Positions 43,830-52,549 of a DNA stretch of 64,000 bases are shown here, one piece after another. The stretch lies in assembly GCF_020271745.1 (NCBI RefSeq), contig NZ_CP084296.1, positions 1,798,001 to 1,862,000 on the forward strand, written 5' to 3'. The translations under genes were made by a program, and so were the position numbers. The DNA is from Providencia alcalifaciens. GTDB taxonomy: Bacteria; Pseudomonadota; Gammaproteobacteria; Enterobacterales; Enterobacteriaceae. The notes below the pieces were generated by a model that saw nothing but the letters and a program-made list of their open reading frames with translations, made no database searches and was not told where the DNA came from. How positions within the stretch are numbered: the first letter of the stretch is position 1; each line of letters opens with the position of its first letter.

Positions 43830-45443
43830 ATGGCGAGCTTATCCAACCCCCAAGTGATCGTGGTCGGCAGCGGGATGAATTCGCTGATGTGCGCCGCCTT
43901 ATTGGCGGTGCGCGGGAAATCGGTTTTGGTTCTGGAACGTAACGATCGCCTTGGCGGTTGTATTCGTACCGAAGCGCTATTTGAAGGTTATACCCACGAC
44001 CTGCTTTCTTGCTGGTATTCACTGTTTGTTGGTAGCCCTGGCTACCAAGAATTAGCGCCATTGCTTCAACAACAGGGTTTGGAGTTCGCGCAATGCGACT
44101 ATTCCACTGGATTGGTGCAGCCAAATGGAAAATCAGTGGCATTAAAGCGGGATATTGCGGAGGCTGCCAAACAGCTAGATGCTCTCGCCCCCGGAGATGG
44201 CTTAGTGTTTCGCCAAATGGCCGAAAAGCTGTTTAGCGAAGATGCGGCGCTGACATTTGGTTTATTAGGGCAAAACCCCTACAGCGGCGGCATGTTCAAG
44301 TTACTGTTTTCCGAGTGGCGCAAACGCGGCGTTGATGGCTTGCTGGATTTCGCTAAATCCGGAGTGGAAAGCTTTCGTCGCTGGTCTGAGCGGGAATTAC
44401 AACATGATTTTAGCCGAGCCTTGATGGCACCGTGGGTGCTGCATACAGGGCTAGGGCCTGATGAAGCCAGCTCGGCGCTGATTGGTAAACTGACGTTTGC
44501 TGCGGTTGTGGCGGGGGGTATGCCCGTTGTCAAAGGTGGCAGCTACCGGATTGTTGAAGCGTTCGCCAAAGTGATTGAGCAACATGGTGGCGAGTTACGT
44601 ACCAACGCCCATGTAGAGAAAATTATCACGCAGGGCAGCGGTAAAAACAGCCGCGCCACAGGGGTTCGTGTGGATGGGCAGTTTATCCCCGCGAGTGAAA
44701 GTGTGGTGTGCAACGTAACGCCAACCCAGCTATATGGCGGCTTGCTCGATGAGGTTTCGCCGCAAGTGAAACAACGGGCGGAGGGCTATCGCTATGGGCG
44801 CGGTGGAATGCAAATCCATTTTGCGCTAAGCGCGCCGCCACCTTGGTGTAATCCTGAATTACTCAATGTGCCATTGGTTCATTTCACAGAGAGTATGGAG
44901 CAAGTGTGTTTGTCCGTCACTCAAGCCAATAATGGTTATCTGCCTGATCGCCCGACGTTTGGGATCGGTCAACCCACCACATTAGACCCAAGCCGTGCTC
45001 CTGAGGGCGGGTGGATCTTGTGGATCCAAATGCAGGAACTGCCTCGCCATCTTAAAGGGGATGCGGCGGGAGAAATTGCGATCCCTGAGGATGGCCGTTG
45101 GAATAACGCGGTGCGTGAAGCGGTTGCCGATCGCATTCAACAGCGTTTGGAAATGGTGATGCCCGGTGTATCTGATTTGATAGTCGGACGTAAAGCGATT
45201 TCCCCCGCCGATCTTGAACGTTATAACTGCAATCTGGTGGGTGGGGATCCGTACTCAGGAACCTGTTCGCCAGATCAATTCTTTTGGTTGCGACCGTTTG
45301 CGGCTTCAGGGCAGACAAAAGCGCATCAAACGGCAGTCAAAAATTTGTTCCATATTGGAGCATCAACCCATCCGGGTCCTGGTCTTGGCGGGGGCTCTGG
45401 GTATTTAGTTGCTGAGAAATTAGCAGCGAAGAAAAAGCGGTAA
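43830..45443 (+). CDS. FAD-dependent oxidoreductase, phytoene-desaturase-like
   Basis: A 537-residue flavoprotein with the dinucleotide fold at VIVVGSGMNSLMCAALLAVRG (about 9-29), then ERNDRLGGCIRTE, and a C-terminal FAD site with HIGASTHPGPGLGGGSGYL. This matches the NAD(P)/FAD-dependent amine oxidase or phytoene-desaturase group. It is the fifth gene of the operon with only three bases after the preceding stop. The substrate is unknown; dehydrogenation of an indoxyl or 3-hydroxyoxindole intermediate towards isatin would fit the pathway. I do not know of a characterised homologue in indole degradation. Confidence 0.68.
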   Translation: MASLSNPQVIVVGSGMNSLMCAALLAVRGKSVLVLERNDRLGGCIRTEALFEGYTHDLLSCWYSLFVGSPGYQELAPLLQQQGLEFAQCDYSTGLVQPNGKSVALKRDIAEAAKQLDALAPGDGLVFRQMAEKLFSEDAALTFGLLGQNPYSGGMFKLLFSEWRKRGVDGLLDFAKSGVESFRRWSERELQHDFSRALMAPWVLHTGLGPDEASSALIGKLTFAAVVAGGMPVVKGGSYRIVEAFAKVIEQHGGELRTNAHVEKIITQGSGKNSRATGVRVDGQFIPASESVVCNVTPTQLYGGLLDEVSPQVKQRAEGYRYGRGGMQIHFALSAPPPWCNPELLNVPLVHFTESMEQVCLSVTQANNGYLPDRPTFGIGQPTTLDPSRAPEGGWILWIQMQELPRHLKGDAAGEIAIPEDGRWNNAVREAVADRIQQRLEMVMPGVSDLIVGRKAISPADLERYNCNLVGGDPYSGTCSPDQFFWLRPFAASGQTKAHQTAVKNLFHIGASTHPGPGLGGGSGYLVAEKLAAKKKR

Positions 45444-45544
45444 TAGAGAATGGGCTTGAGTCAATTCTAGGTAAGACAAACACAGCGATCATAAAAGTAA
45501 CTATATAAAAAATATCATAAAATCACTACAGCGGCAGGTAAATG

Positions 45545-46438
45545 ATGAATAAAGAAATGGTGAATAAGCTGCTCGTCGGCTCGTGCTTGGGTGCACTGTC
45601 ATTTGGTGCTGTCGCAACAGAAGGGGGCGGTCTTGGGATCTACCCTGATGGGCTAGAAAACTTTATGTCTGGCGCACTTCCACCGCAAGGTGTCCATGTG
45701 CTGGTCTATGGTGGAAATGCCCACTATGACAGTGTTCGTGACAACAAAGGCGATAAAATTCCGATCCCCGGCTTTAGTGTGAATGTGAACGTGCTAGCAC
45801 CGCGCTTTATCTGGGTGACTGACCAAAAAGTGTTTGGTGGTGATTTAGCGTTTCACACCATTCTTCCTTTGTTGGATGTGACGGCGAAGGCGGCGGGGAA
45901 TAAAGAAACCAGTCGTGGGCTAGGGGATATTACTTTTGGCCCCGCATTAGGTTTCCATCCTTCAGCTGACTTGCATTATGTATTGGGGCTGGATGCTTAT
46001 GCGCCAACCGGAAAATACAGTAAAACCGACCCATCAAGTTTAGGAAAAAATTACTGGGTATTACAGCCTGTGTGGGCGATCAGCTACATTCCACCTGTAG
46101 GAGTGAATGCGGATTTAAAAATGATGTATGACTTTAACTTCCGCAACAATGATACGGATACTCGTTCAGGACAAGCATTCCACGCCGATTATGCATTAGG
46201 TTGGGGCTTTGGTAATGGCTGGGTAGCGGGGATTGGGGGTTATGGATTTATGCAAACCACCAACGACAGCGGTTCAAATTCAGCACAAGGTAAGGCTCAA
46301 GCCTTTGCGGTAGGTCCTTCAATCCGTTATGCAAACCCACAAGGTTGGCTATTTACGGCGAAGTGGGAGAAGGATTTTTCGGTGAAAAACCGTCCAGAAG
46401 GTTCACAAATTTACCTCAAAGCGTCTATTCCGTTTTAA
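45545..46438 (+). CDS. Outer-membrane channel of the aromatic-degradation type (phenol meta-pathway family)
   Basis: A 297-residue exported barrel protein with a signal peptide ending in GAVATEGG, resembling the family named for the meta-pathway of phenol degradation (SphA/COG4313-like): GGLGIYPDGLENFMSGALPPQG at the mature N-terminus, regular GLGDITFGPALG and LDAYAPTGKY strands, and a C-terminal LKASIPF. It probably admits hydrophobic aromatics through the outer membrane. I choose the second of two adjacent ATGs because AGGT is six bases before it; the first is at 45542. It closes the indole-oxidation operon. Confidence 0.75.
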   Translation: MNKEMVNKLLVGSCLGALSFGAVATEGGGLGIYPDGLENFMSGALPPQGVHVLVYGGNAHYDSVRDNKGDKIPIPGFSVNVNVLAPRFIWVTDQKVFGGDLAFHTILPLLDVTAKAAGNKETSRGLGDITFGPALGFHPSADLHYVLGLDAYAPTGKYSKTDPSSLGKNYWVLQPVWAISYIPPVGVNADLKMMYDFNFRNNDTDTRSGQAFHADYALGWGFGNGWVAGIGGYGFMQTTNDSGSNSAQGKAQAFAVGPSIRYANPQGWLFTAKWEKDFSVKNRPEGSQIYLKASIPF

Positions 46439-46448
46439 TCCCTTTATC

Positions 46449-46482
46449 TCAATATTGGCAGCCGAAAGGCTGCTGATATTGA
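46449..46482 (+). terminator. Long stem-loop with GAAA loop after the indole operon
   Basis: TCAATATTGGCAGCC and GGCTGCTGATATTGA form a 15-bp stem (two G-U pairs as RNA) closed by a GAAA tetraloop, 11 bases after the channel gene stop. No T tract follows directly, so it may end transcription weakly or protect the 3' end. Confidence 0.65.
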
Positions 46483-46613
46483 AGTGTATAATTCCTATTA
46501 CCCATTTTCATTTTCAGGTGATAATCAAGTCTTTCATATATGAAAAAATGACCGCGCTGCTTGCTAATTAGCCATACGGTCATTGTAATCTAGAATGGTT
46601 TTAATACGTGAAT

Positions 46614-47621
46614 TTACGCTTTTTTCATACTTTGGCTGGGGCTTTCTCCGTAACGTTGTTTGTATTCTGCGCTAAACCGTCCCATGTGGGCGAATCCCCA
46701 ACGCAATGCCACGCCAGTCACGCTGGTGGCTTCCCCTGACATCAATTCGGCTCTAACTCGCTCCATACGCAAATCACGTAAATATTGCATCGGACTAATA
46801 TCTAAAAACTCTTTAAAACCGGCATATAAGCTGCGCAAACTCACCCCAGCAATATGGGCGAGTTGTTCTACCGTGATAGGTTCGTGGGCGTGAGCTTCAA
46901 GATATTCTTGAACGCGGCGAACATGGCGTGGACGAATAGTGGCACGACGCATACCGGAATCTTCCAAATAATTATGCTGGTGGGTGGATAATAGAGTGAC
47001 AGAAACTAATTGCTCTACTTGGGTGGTGATCAGTTTATGCTGCAGTAAATCAGGTGTACGTGTAGCGCATTCAACCAAATAATTCATCAACGTACGCCAT
47101 GCAATGCAAGACTGCCAAGCAAACCCCAATTCAAAAACTAACGGTTTCTCTAAGGTATGCCCAAGCTGTCCAACCAACGTACGCTCTAATAAAGAACGAG
47201 AAATTCGCAGCATAAATTGGTCATTGTCACTATTCCAACGCATCACCGTGGACTCTTCTGGGCTAAGCAAAGAAGCCATCTGCGGTGTGGATTCTATAGT
47301 TTTCCCGCCGCTTTCGATAATTGCACTGCCTGATAATGGCATTTGCACCAGAAAAAAATCTTCCAATTGCCCGGGGGTGATAGCCACATCTGCCCCATAG
47401 CGTAGCCGGCTGAGGGAAATATCCCCCATTGGAATGTAATGCATGCGAGCATCAAGACGCTGATGCGGGTTAAGTAGCTGAAATTGATGGGGTTTCATCA
47501 CGCGTCCCACCATGGATTTGATCTCTTCAGGATCAGCTGAACTGAATAATAATCGCTCAGAAGAACAGAGTTGGTTCTCTATCTGAGGTGCAGGTACGTA
47601 AGGCCATGAATTGCTCAACAT
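46614..47621 (-). CDS. AraC-family activator of the indole/aromatic genes
   Basis: A 335-residue regulator with an N-terminal cupin-like effector domain (about 30-200) and a C-terminal pair of helix-turn-helix motifs (ITVEQLAHIAGVSLRSLYAGF and TSVTGVALRWGFAHMGRFSAEY). Size and layout match AraC-type activators of aromatic pathways, such as the one found beside iif operons. It is convergent with the indole operon and divergent from the ior operon, so it could serve either. Its GGAGG ribosome-binding site is followed by complementary CCTCC before the ATG, which could fold and limit translation. Confidence 0.8.
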   Translation of the reverse strand: MLSNSWPYVPAPQIENQLCSSERLLFSSADPEEIKSMVGRVMKPHQFQLLNPHQRLDARMHYIPMGDISLSRLRYGADVAITPGQLEDFFLVQMPLSGSAIIESGGKTIESTPQMASLLSPEESTVMRWNSDNDQFMLRISRSLLERTLVGQLGHTLEKPLVFELGFAWQSCIAWRTLMNYLVECATRTPDLLQHKLITTQVEQLVSVTLLSTHQHNYLEDSGMRRATIRPRHVRRVQEYLEAHAHEPITVEQLAHIAGVSLRSLYAGFKEFLDISPMQYLRDLRMERVRAELMSGEATSVTGVALRWGFAHMGRFSAEYKQRYGESPSQSMKKA

Positions 47622-47635
47622 AAGGAGGTGCCTCC

Positions 47636-48335
47636 AAAGTAAACACTGTGCCCTTGATAGGTTGCCTAGCGAGTGTCGCGATAAGCTAGAATCCTTTAGG
47701 GTCTCTATGGGATATTTCGATATCTCATTATTATTTTTTATTATCTTCGACTCATCACAGGGTCGGTTTTGTTAACATTTCATTAAACAATTTTTAACCA
47801 ATTGTGCTTCGAACATAGCATAAAGGAATTTGCTTACCTAGCCATATTTGTATAAAAACTATCCGAATACTGCAAAAAAATAGAGAGAATACGCTGATTG
47901 TGATTTACGTAACAAACTAAAAAATAAAGTTATTTTTATTTATTGTTAGTTTTAAATATATGATTATTCATGTTGTTTTGTATATTTGGCTACCTATTAG
48001 TTAAGCGAAAAGTTATCTGTAGAGATATTTTGTCTTTAATCAGAATAATACTCTAATGACTCTTTATTTGTAGGGGTTAATTAGGGCTATTAGTTGATTT
48101 ATTAGGAAAATTGGTCATGGGTTTCTTTGGCTCGAATTCTTATTAATCATTCTTCTCTTTGCCATTTTTTCATTATTTTACAATGATTTTGTCCGCTCTA
48201 TGCACCTCTTATCCACTCTCTGCAAAAATCTAATATGCATGATTAATCATGAATTGACCAATTATTAACAAATGAGATACAAGAAAGAAACACAAAAAAG
48301 ATAACAACGTGCTGACGTTGACTGGTGAGGTTAAA
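47636..48335. promoter_or_regulatory. Long AT-rich regulatory region with a palindrome before iorA
   Basis: About 700 non-coding bases separate the divergent AraC gene and iorA. The clearest element is the perfect 14-base palindrome CATGATTAATCATG (48238-48251), a plausible MarR operator since a MarR gene closes the operon. TTGACC a few bases later, with GATACA 16 bases on, is a weak promoter candidate. The remainder is AT-rich without a gene or RNA I can support. Confidence 0.55.
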
Positions 48336-50534
48336 ATGGCTGAGCGCTCGTTTGTTCAAGAAGTTCAAAAATTACGGCAGGGTGAAGGCGAAGTTTTCAG
48401 CGGTGAAGGGATCCTTGCCGTCACTAAAGCATTACTCGAATCGGGAGTCTCCTATGTGGCAGGCTATCAGGGAGCCCCCATCTCCCACCTGATGGATGTG
48501 CTGGCTGATGCGCAGGATATCTTATCGGATTATGGTATTCGTTTTGAAAACAGCGCCAGTGAAGCTACCGCTGCCGCAACACTGGCCGCATCGGTTAACT
48601 ACCCTTTACGTGGCGCAGTGACATTCAAAGCAACCGTGGGTACTAACGTTGCTTCAGATGCATTAGCAAACTTAGCTTCTGGCGGTGTACTGGGTGGTGC
48701 GCTGATCATCGTCGGTGAAGATTATGGCGAAGGTTCCTCCATCATGCAGGAACGCAGCCACGCATTTGCTATGAAATCCCAAATGTGGTTACTCGACCCA
48801 CGCCCTAATTTACCTTGCATTGTTCAAGCAGTTAAAGATGGTTTTGATCTTTCTGAAGCCAGCAACACCCCAGTTATGCTGCAAATGCGTATTCGCTCTT
48901 GCCATGTTCATGGGCAGTTCACATGCTCTGATAACCAGTATCCTAAATTTACGGTCAAAGATGCGCTAGAAAACCCAACTCGGGACGTGAGCCGTATCGT
49001 GTTACCGCCAGCCAGTTTTTTACATGAAAAAGAGAAAATTGAGGCTCGCTGGCCTGCTGCCATCAAATTTATTCAACAACGTGAACTCAATGAATTTTTT
49101 GCGGAAGATGCCGAAGATGTGGGGATCGCCTTACAGGGCGGCAACTACAACACGCTGATCCGTGCATTAAACCAGATTGGTCTCGCCGATGTTTTTGGTA
49201 ACAGTAAAATCCCGTTGTATGTCATGAATGTGGCATACCCGTTGATTGATGATGAGTTTGAACGCTTTTGCCGCAATAAAAAAGCCATTTTAGTTTTAGA
49301 GGAAGGGCAACCAAACTTTGTTGAGCAAAACGTGGCGAATATTTTACGTCAACGCAATATTGATGTGGCACTGCATGGTAAAGATATGCTGCCGATGGCG
49401 GGGGAATATAACACGGCAACGGTATTAGCAGGGCTACGATCATTTTTCGAACGCTATGGCAAAATTGAGCCACAAGTGAAAGCGGCTGCAAATCAAATTC
49501 GTATTCCAACCATTAATGTTGCGGCTGTCAAAGTCGATGATGACCTACCTGAATATGTGAATGCTGCGGAACCTACTTTAAATGAAACGGTACATGCGCG
49601 TCCACCGGGGTTCTGTACGGGTTGCCCTGAACGTCCCATTTTTACTGCAATGAAGCTAATTGAGCGTGAACTGGGTGAACACCATGTGAGCGCAGACATT
49701 GGCTGCCATTTATTCTCTATTCTGCCGCCATTTAACCTCGGTAACACCACGATGGGATACGGACTTGGTGGTGCGGGTGCTGCCGCGTTAAATGCCAAAG
49801 CGGGTAAGCGAGCCATTTCAGTGATGGGGGATGGTGGTTTTTGGCACAACGGATTAACCAGCGGTATTGCTAATAGTGTATTTAACCGTAGCGATAACTT
49901 AACCATTGTTGTTGATAACAGTTATACCTCTGCAACAGGTGGGCAAGATATTTTGTCGTCAACGGCGCTAAATTCTACTCGCAGCACAGGGCATGAGATT
50001 GAAAAAGCAGTCAAAGGCGTTGGGGTGAATTGGGTAAAAACCATCAAGCGTACCTACGATTTAAAAGCCATGACGAATACGTTACGTGAGGCACTGACGA
50101 CCACAGAAAGTGGCCCGAAAGTGTTAATTGCGCAAAGCGAATGTATGTTGAACAAACAGCGCCGCGAAAAGAAAAAAGTTCGTGAAGACGTTTCAGCAGG
50201 CAAGCGAGTTATCCGTGAACGTTTTGGTGTCGATTCAGACACTTGCACGGGAGACCACTCCTGTATTCGTTTATCAGGTTGTCCATCGTTATCAATCAAA
50301 CCTAACCCAGATCCTTTACGGACAGACCCTGTCGCGACGGTGATGGATAGCTGCGTAGGCTGTGGGCTGTGCGGTGAGGTTTCCCATGCCGCAGTGCTGT
50401 GTCCCTCATTCTTTAAAGCTCAGATTATTACCAATCCAAATGGTTGGGACAAGTTGCGCCACCGTGTTCGCGGCTGGTTTATTGGCTTCTTACAGCGCCG
50501 TGATGCACGCCGCCGTGAACAACTGAGTTTTTAG
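48336..50534 (+). CDS. iorA: 2-oxoacid:acceptor oxidoreductase alpha subunit (IorA-like)
   Basis: About 732 residues, of the indolepyruvate ferredoxin oxidoreductase alpha family: N-terminal pyrimidine-binding half (VAGYQGAPISHLMDVL), thiamine-diphosphate half with GDGGFWHNGLTSGIANSVFN, and a C-terminal iron-sulfur segment with CVGCGLC. Such enzymes decarboxylate an aryl 2-oxoacid and make the acyl-CoA. The usual substrate is indole-3-pyruvate. Here the context of an isatin-hydrolase-like gene and a 2-aminobenzoyl-CoA-type monooxygenase suggests isatinate to anthraniloyl-CoA. I choose the ATG with GAGG six bases upstream; an in-frame GTG at 48309 is weaker. First gene of a nine-gene operon. 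Confidence 0.83.
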   Translation: MAERSFVQEVQKLRQGEGEVFSGEGILAVTKALLESGVSYVAGYQGAPISHLMDVLADAQDILSDYGIRFENSASEATAAATLAASVNYPLRGAVTFKATVGTNVASDALANLASGGVLGGALIIVGEDYGEGSSIMQERSHAFAMKSQMWLLDPRPNLPCIVQAVKDGFDLSEASNTPVMLQMRIRSCHVHGQFTCSDNQYPKFTVKDALENPTRDVSRIVLPPASFLHEKEKIEARWPAAIKFIQQRELNEFFAEDAEDVGIALQGGNYNTLIRALNQIGLADVFGNSKIPLYVMNVAYPLIDDEFERFCRNKKAILVLEEGQPNFVEQNVANILRQRNIDVALHGKDMLPMAGEYNTATVLAGLRSFFERYGKIEPQVKAAANQIRIPTINVAAVKVDDDLPEYVNAAEPTLNETVHARPPGFCTGCPERPIFTAMKLIERELGEHHVSADIGCHLFSILPPFNLGNTTMGYGLGGAGAAALNAKAGKRAISVMGDGGFWHNGLTSGIANSVFNRSDNLTIVVDNSYTSATGGQDILSSTALNSTRSTGHEIEKAVKGVGVNWVKTIKRTYDLKAMTNTLREALTTTESGPKVLIAQSECMLNKQRREKKKVREDVSAGKRVIRERFGVDSDTCTGDHSCIRLSGCPSLSIKPNPDPLRTDPVATVMDSCVGCGLCGEVSHAAVLCPSFFKAQIITNPNGWDKLRHRVRGWFIGFLQRRDARRREQLSF

Positions 50535-50542
50535 GGGGGCAC

Positions 50543-52087
50543 ATGACTCAATCTTTAATGACTTCTCAACCGTTAATGACTTCTCAACCGCTAATGGCTT
50601 TACAGCCGATCAAAATCGCCATCCTCGCGATGGGCGGTGAAGGCGGTGGTGTTCTCGCCGATTGGATTGTCAATCTTGGCGAAGATAACGGTTATTTTGC
50701 GCAAACTACGTCAGTGCCAGGCGTGGCGCAGCGTACAGGGGCAACAATTTATTATGTTGAATTATTCCCCGGCGCTGATAACCCGCAAACCCCTTCACCT
50801 GTTTTAGCGTTAATGCCAATGCCCGGTGATGTGGATGTGGTGTTGGCTTCAGAGCTGATGGAAGCTGGACGCGCGGTACAACGTGGTTTTGTGACTGCGG
50901 AGCGTACCACGCTGATTAGTTCGACCCATCGGGTTTATTCCATCGCAGAAAAATCCGCAATGGGGGATGGGCGAGTGGATAGCCAAGCGTTGATCCGCCA
51001 TGCGGGGCAAGCCGCCCGCCAATTTGTGCATTTTGATATGGCGCAAGCGGCGCAAGAAAGTGGCAGCGTGATCAGCGCCGTATTGTTCGGTGCGCTGTTT
51101 GGTTCGGGGGTTCTGCCCTTTAGCCGTGAACAATTTGAAGAAACCATCGTTCGTGGTGGCGTTGGCGTGAAACCGAGCTTGCGGGCATTTGCATTGGGCG
51201 CTGAAAAAGCGGCTCAGCCGGAAGAAGCTTATCAAGCAGAATCTGCAAAATCGGTGGAAAAAACACCAAAAAACAAACATGTAGCGGCTCTCCTTTCTCA
51301 GATTGAAAGTCAGTTTCCTGACCATGTTCACTACCTTGCGACAGAAGGTGTTCGTCGTCTGGTTGATTATCAAGACCCTGCATATGCCGAGGCGTACCTC
51401 AATCGATTGCAAGGGCTGTTTGCGCAAAAAGGTGGTGATGACCCGCGTTTGCAGCGTGCGTTAGTGCGCCACCTAGCGCTGTGGATGTCTTATGAAGACA
51501 CCATTCGTGTTGCGGACTTAAAAATTCGTGATAGCCGTTTTGCTCGAGTACGCAGTGAAGTCCAAGCGAAAGATAACCAATTGCTCGACATCAATGAATT
51601 TATGCATCCAAGAATTGAAGAGATTTGCGAAACGCTTCCCAAAAATTTAGGCAAGTGGTTGATGAAACCACATTGGGTACACAAAGCCGTTCGCAAATTG
51701 ACGCAAAGGGGACGAACAATCACTACCAGTTCCTTGTGGGGATTCTTACAGTTGTACGTGCTAGCCGCATGGCGCAGAGGGCGTCGCTCAACGCTACGTT
51801 ATCAGCTTGAAAATAACCGTATTGAAAAATGGCTAGCCGCTGTGGCGCAAGCCGCAAGTAGTAATCCTGCTTTGGCAACTGAAATTGCGCAATGTCAGAG
51901 AGTAGTGAAGGGGTATAGCGACACCCATGCTCGTGGATTACGTAATTTCCAAGTTTTGATGGAGATTGTTGAGCGTCATGGTAGCCAGCTAGCACCGATA
52001 AATTTACGTGAACTTCGTGAAGCTGCACTGGCAGATGAACATGGTAATGAGTTGAAAAAATGCCGTCAGCGTTTGGCGATGGAATAA
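50543..52087 (+). CDS. iorB: 2-oxoacid:acceptor oxidoreductase beta subunit, long form (IorB-like)
   Basis: 514 residues, against about 200 for classical IorB. The gamma-type catalytic domain covers about 25-210 (IAILAMGGEGGGVLADWIVN, VPGVAQRTGATIYYVELFP). The following 300 helical residues match the extension found in proteobacterial long IorB proteins. It pairs with IorA encoded eight bases upstream. The N-terminus is odd: three near-identical 18-base units give a repeated LMTSQP-type hexapeptide with an ATG in each, so translation could start at 50543 or at three later ATGs. The repeat probably arose by slippage. Confidence 0.8.
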   Translation: MTQSLMTSQPLMTSQPLMALQPIKIAILAMGGEGGGVLADWIVNLGEDNGYFAQTTSVPGVAQRTGATIYYVELFPGADNPQTPSPVLALMPMPGDVDVVLASELMEAGRAVQRGFVTAERTTLISSTHRVYSIAEKSAMGDGRVDSQALIRHAGQAARQFVHFDMAQAAQESGSVISAVLFGALFGSGVLPFSREQFEETIVRGGVGVKPSLRAFALGAEKAAQPEEAYQAESAKSVEKTPKNKHVAALLSQIESQFPDHVHYLATEGVRRLVDYQDPAYAEAYLNRLQGLFAQKGGDDPRLQRALVRHLALWMSYEDTIRVADLKIRDSRFARVRSEVQAKDNQLLDINEFMHPRIEEICETLPKNLGKWLMKPHWVHKAVRKLTQRGRTITTSSLWGFLQLYVLAAWRRGRRSTLRYQLENNRIEKWLAAVAQAASSNPALATEIAQCQRVVKGYSDTHARGLRNFQVLMEIVERHGSQLAPINLRELREAALADEHGNELKKCRQRLAME

Positions 52088-52097
52088 GGATAGCATC

Positions 52098-52520
52098 ATG
52101 AGTTTACTGACATTTTCTCGAAACCACCGGATCAATTTTTCAGAGTGTGATCCTGCGGGCATTGTGTTTTATCCACAATATTTCGTGATGTTTAACAACC
52201 TCATTGAGCGTTGGTTTGATGAATTACTTCCTGAAGGATTTGCAGGGTATATCCTCGATCAGCGCTTTGGTTTGCCCACAGTGCATTTAGAGGCGGATTT
52301 TAAAGCGATTAGCCGTATGGGGGATGATGTTCAGCTTGAGCTGCATGTCGAACGCATTGGCGGTAAATCACTGACTCTACTTCAACGCTGTATCAGCCTT
52401 GATGGCGAGTTGCGCATGGAAGTGACGCAAACCTATGTCACTACATCACTGATTACGCATCAGGCTATTCCAATTCCTGAAGCACTGTATCGCGCCTTAA
52501 CCCAGCAGCAACCGGTGTAA
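52098..52520 (+). CDS. Acyl-CoA thioesterase, 4-hydroxybenzoyl-CoA thioesterase family
   Basis: A 140-residue hot-dog-fold protein. The active-site segment is ECDPAGIVFYPQYFVMF, with Asp18 as the likely catalytic residue, as in the 4HBT group. It lies between iorB and the CoA-ester monooxygenase gene, ten bases after the former. It would release a hydroxylated aromatic acid (5-hydroxyanthranilate or gentisate) from its CoA ester so that the ring-cleavage dioxygenase can act. Family membership is clear; the substrate is inferred from neighbours. Confidence 0.82.
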   Translation: MSLLTFSRNHRINFSECDPAGIVFYPQYFVMFNNLIERWFDELLPEGFAGYILDQRFGLPTVHLEADFKAISRMGDDVQLELHVERIGGKSLTLLQRCISLDGELRMEVTQTYVTTSLITHQAIPIPEALYRALTQQQPV

Positions 52521-52549
52521 TGGCACAACGTAATTAAAGGAGAAACTCC

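Noticed and set aside
43624-44142. 172-codon minus-strand frame across the cyclase/FAD oxidoreductase junction
   Set aside because: It opposes two strongly supported genes and shows no family features.
50555-50608. Tandem repeats considered as a CRISPR-like or mobile element
   Set aside because: There are no spacers, the unit is a multiple of three, and the repeats are in frame inside iorB.
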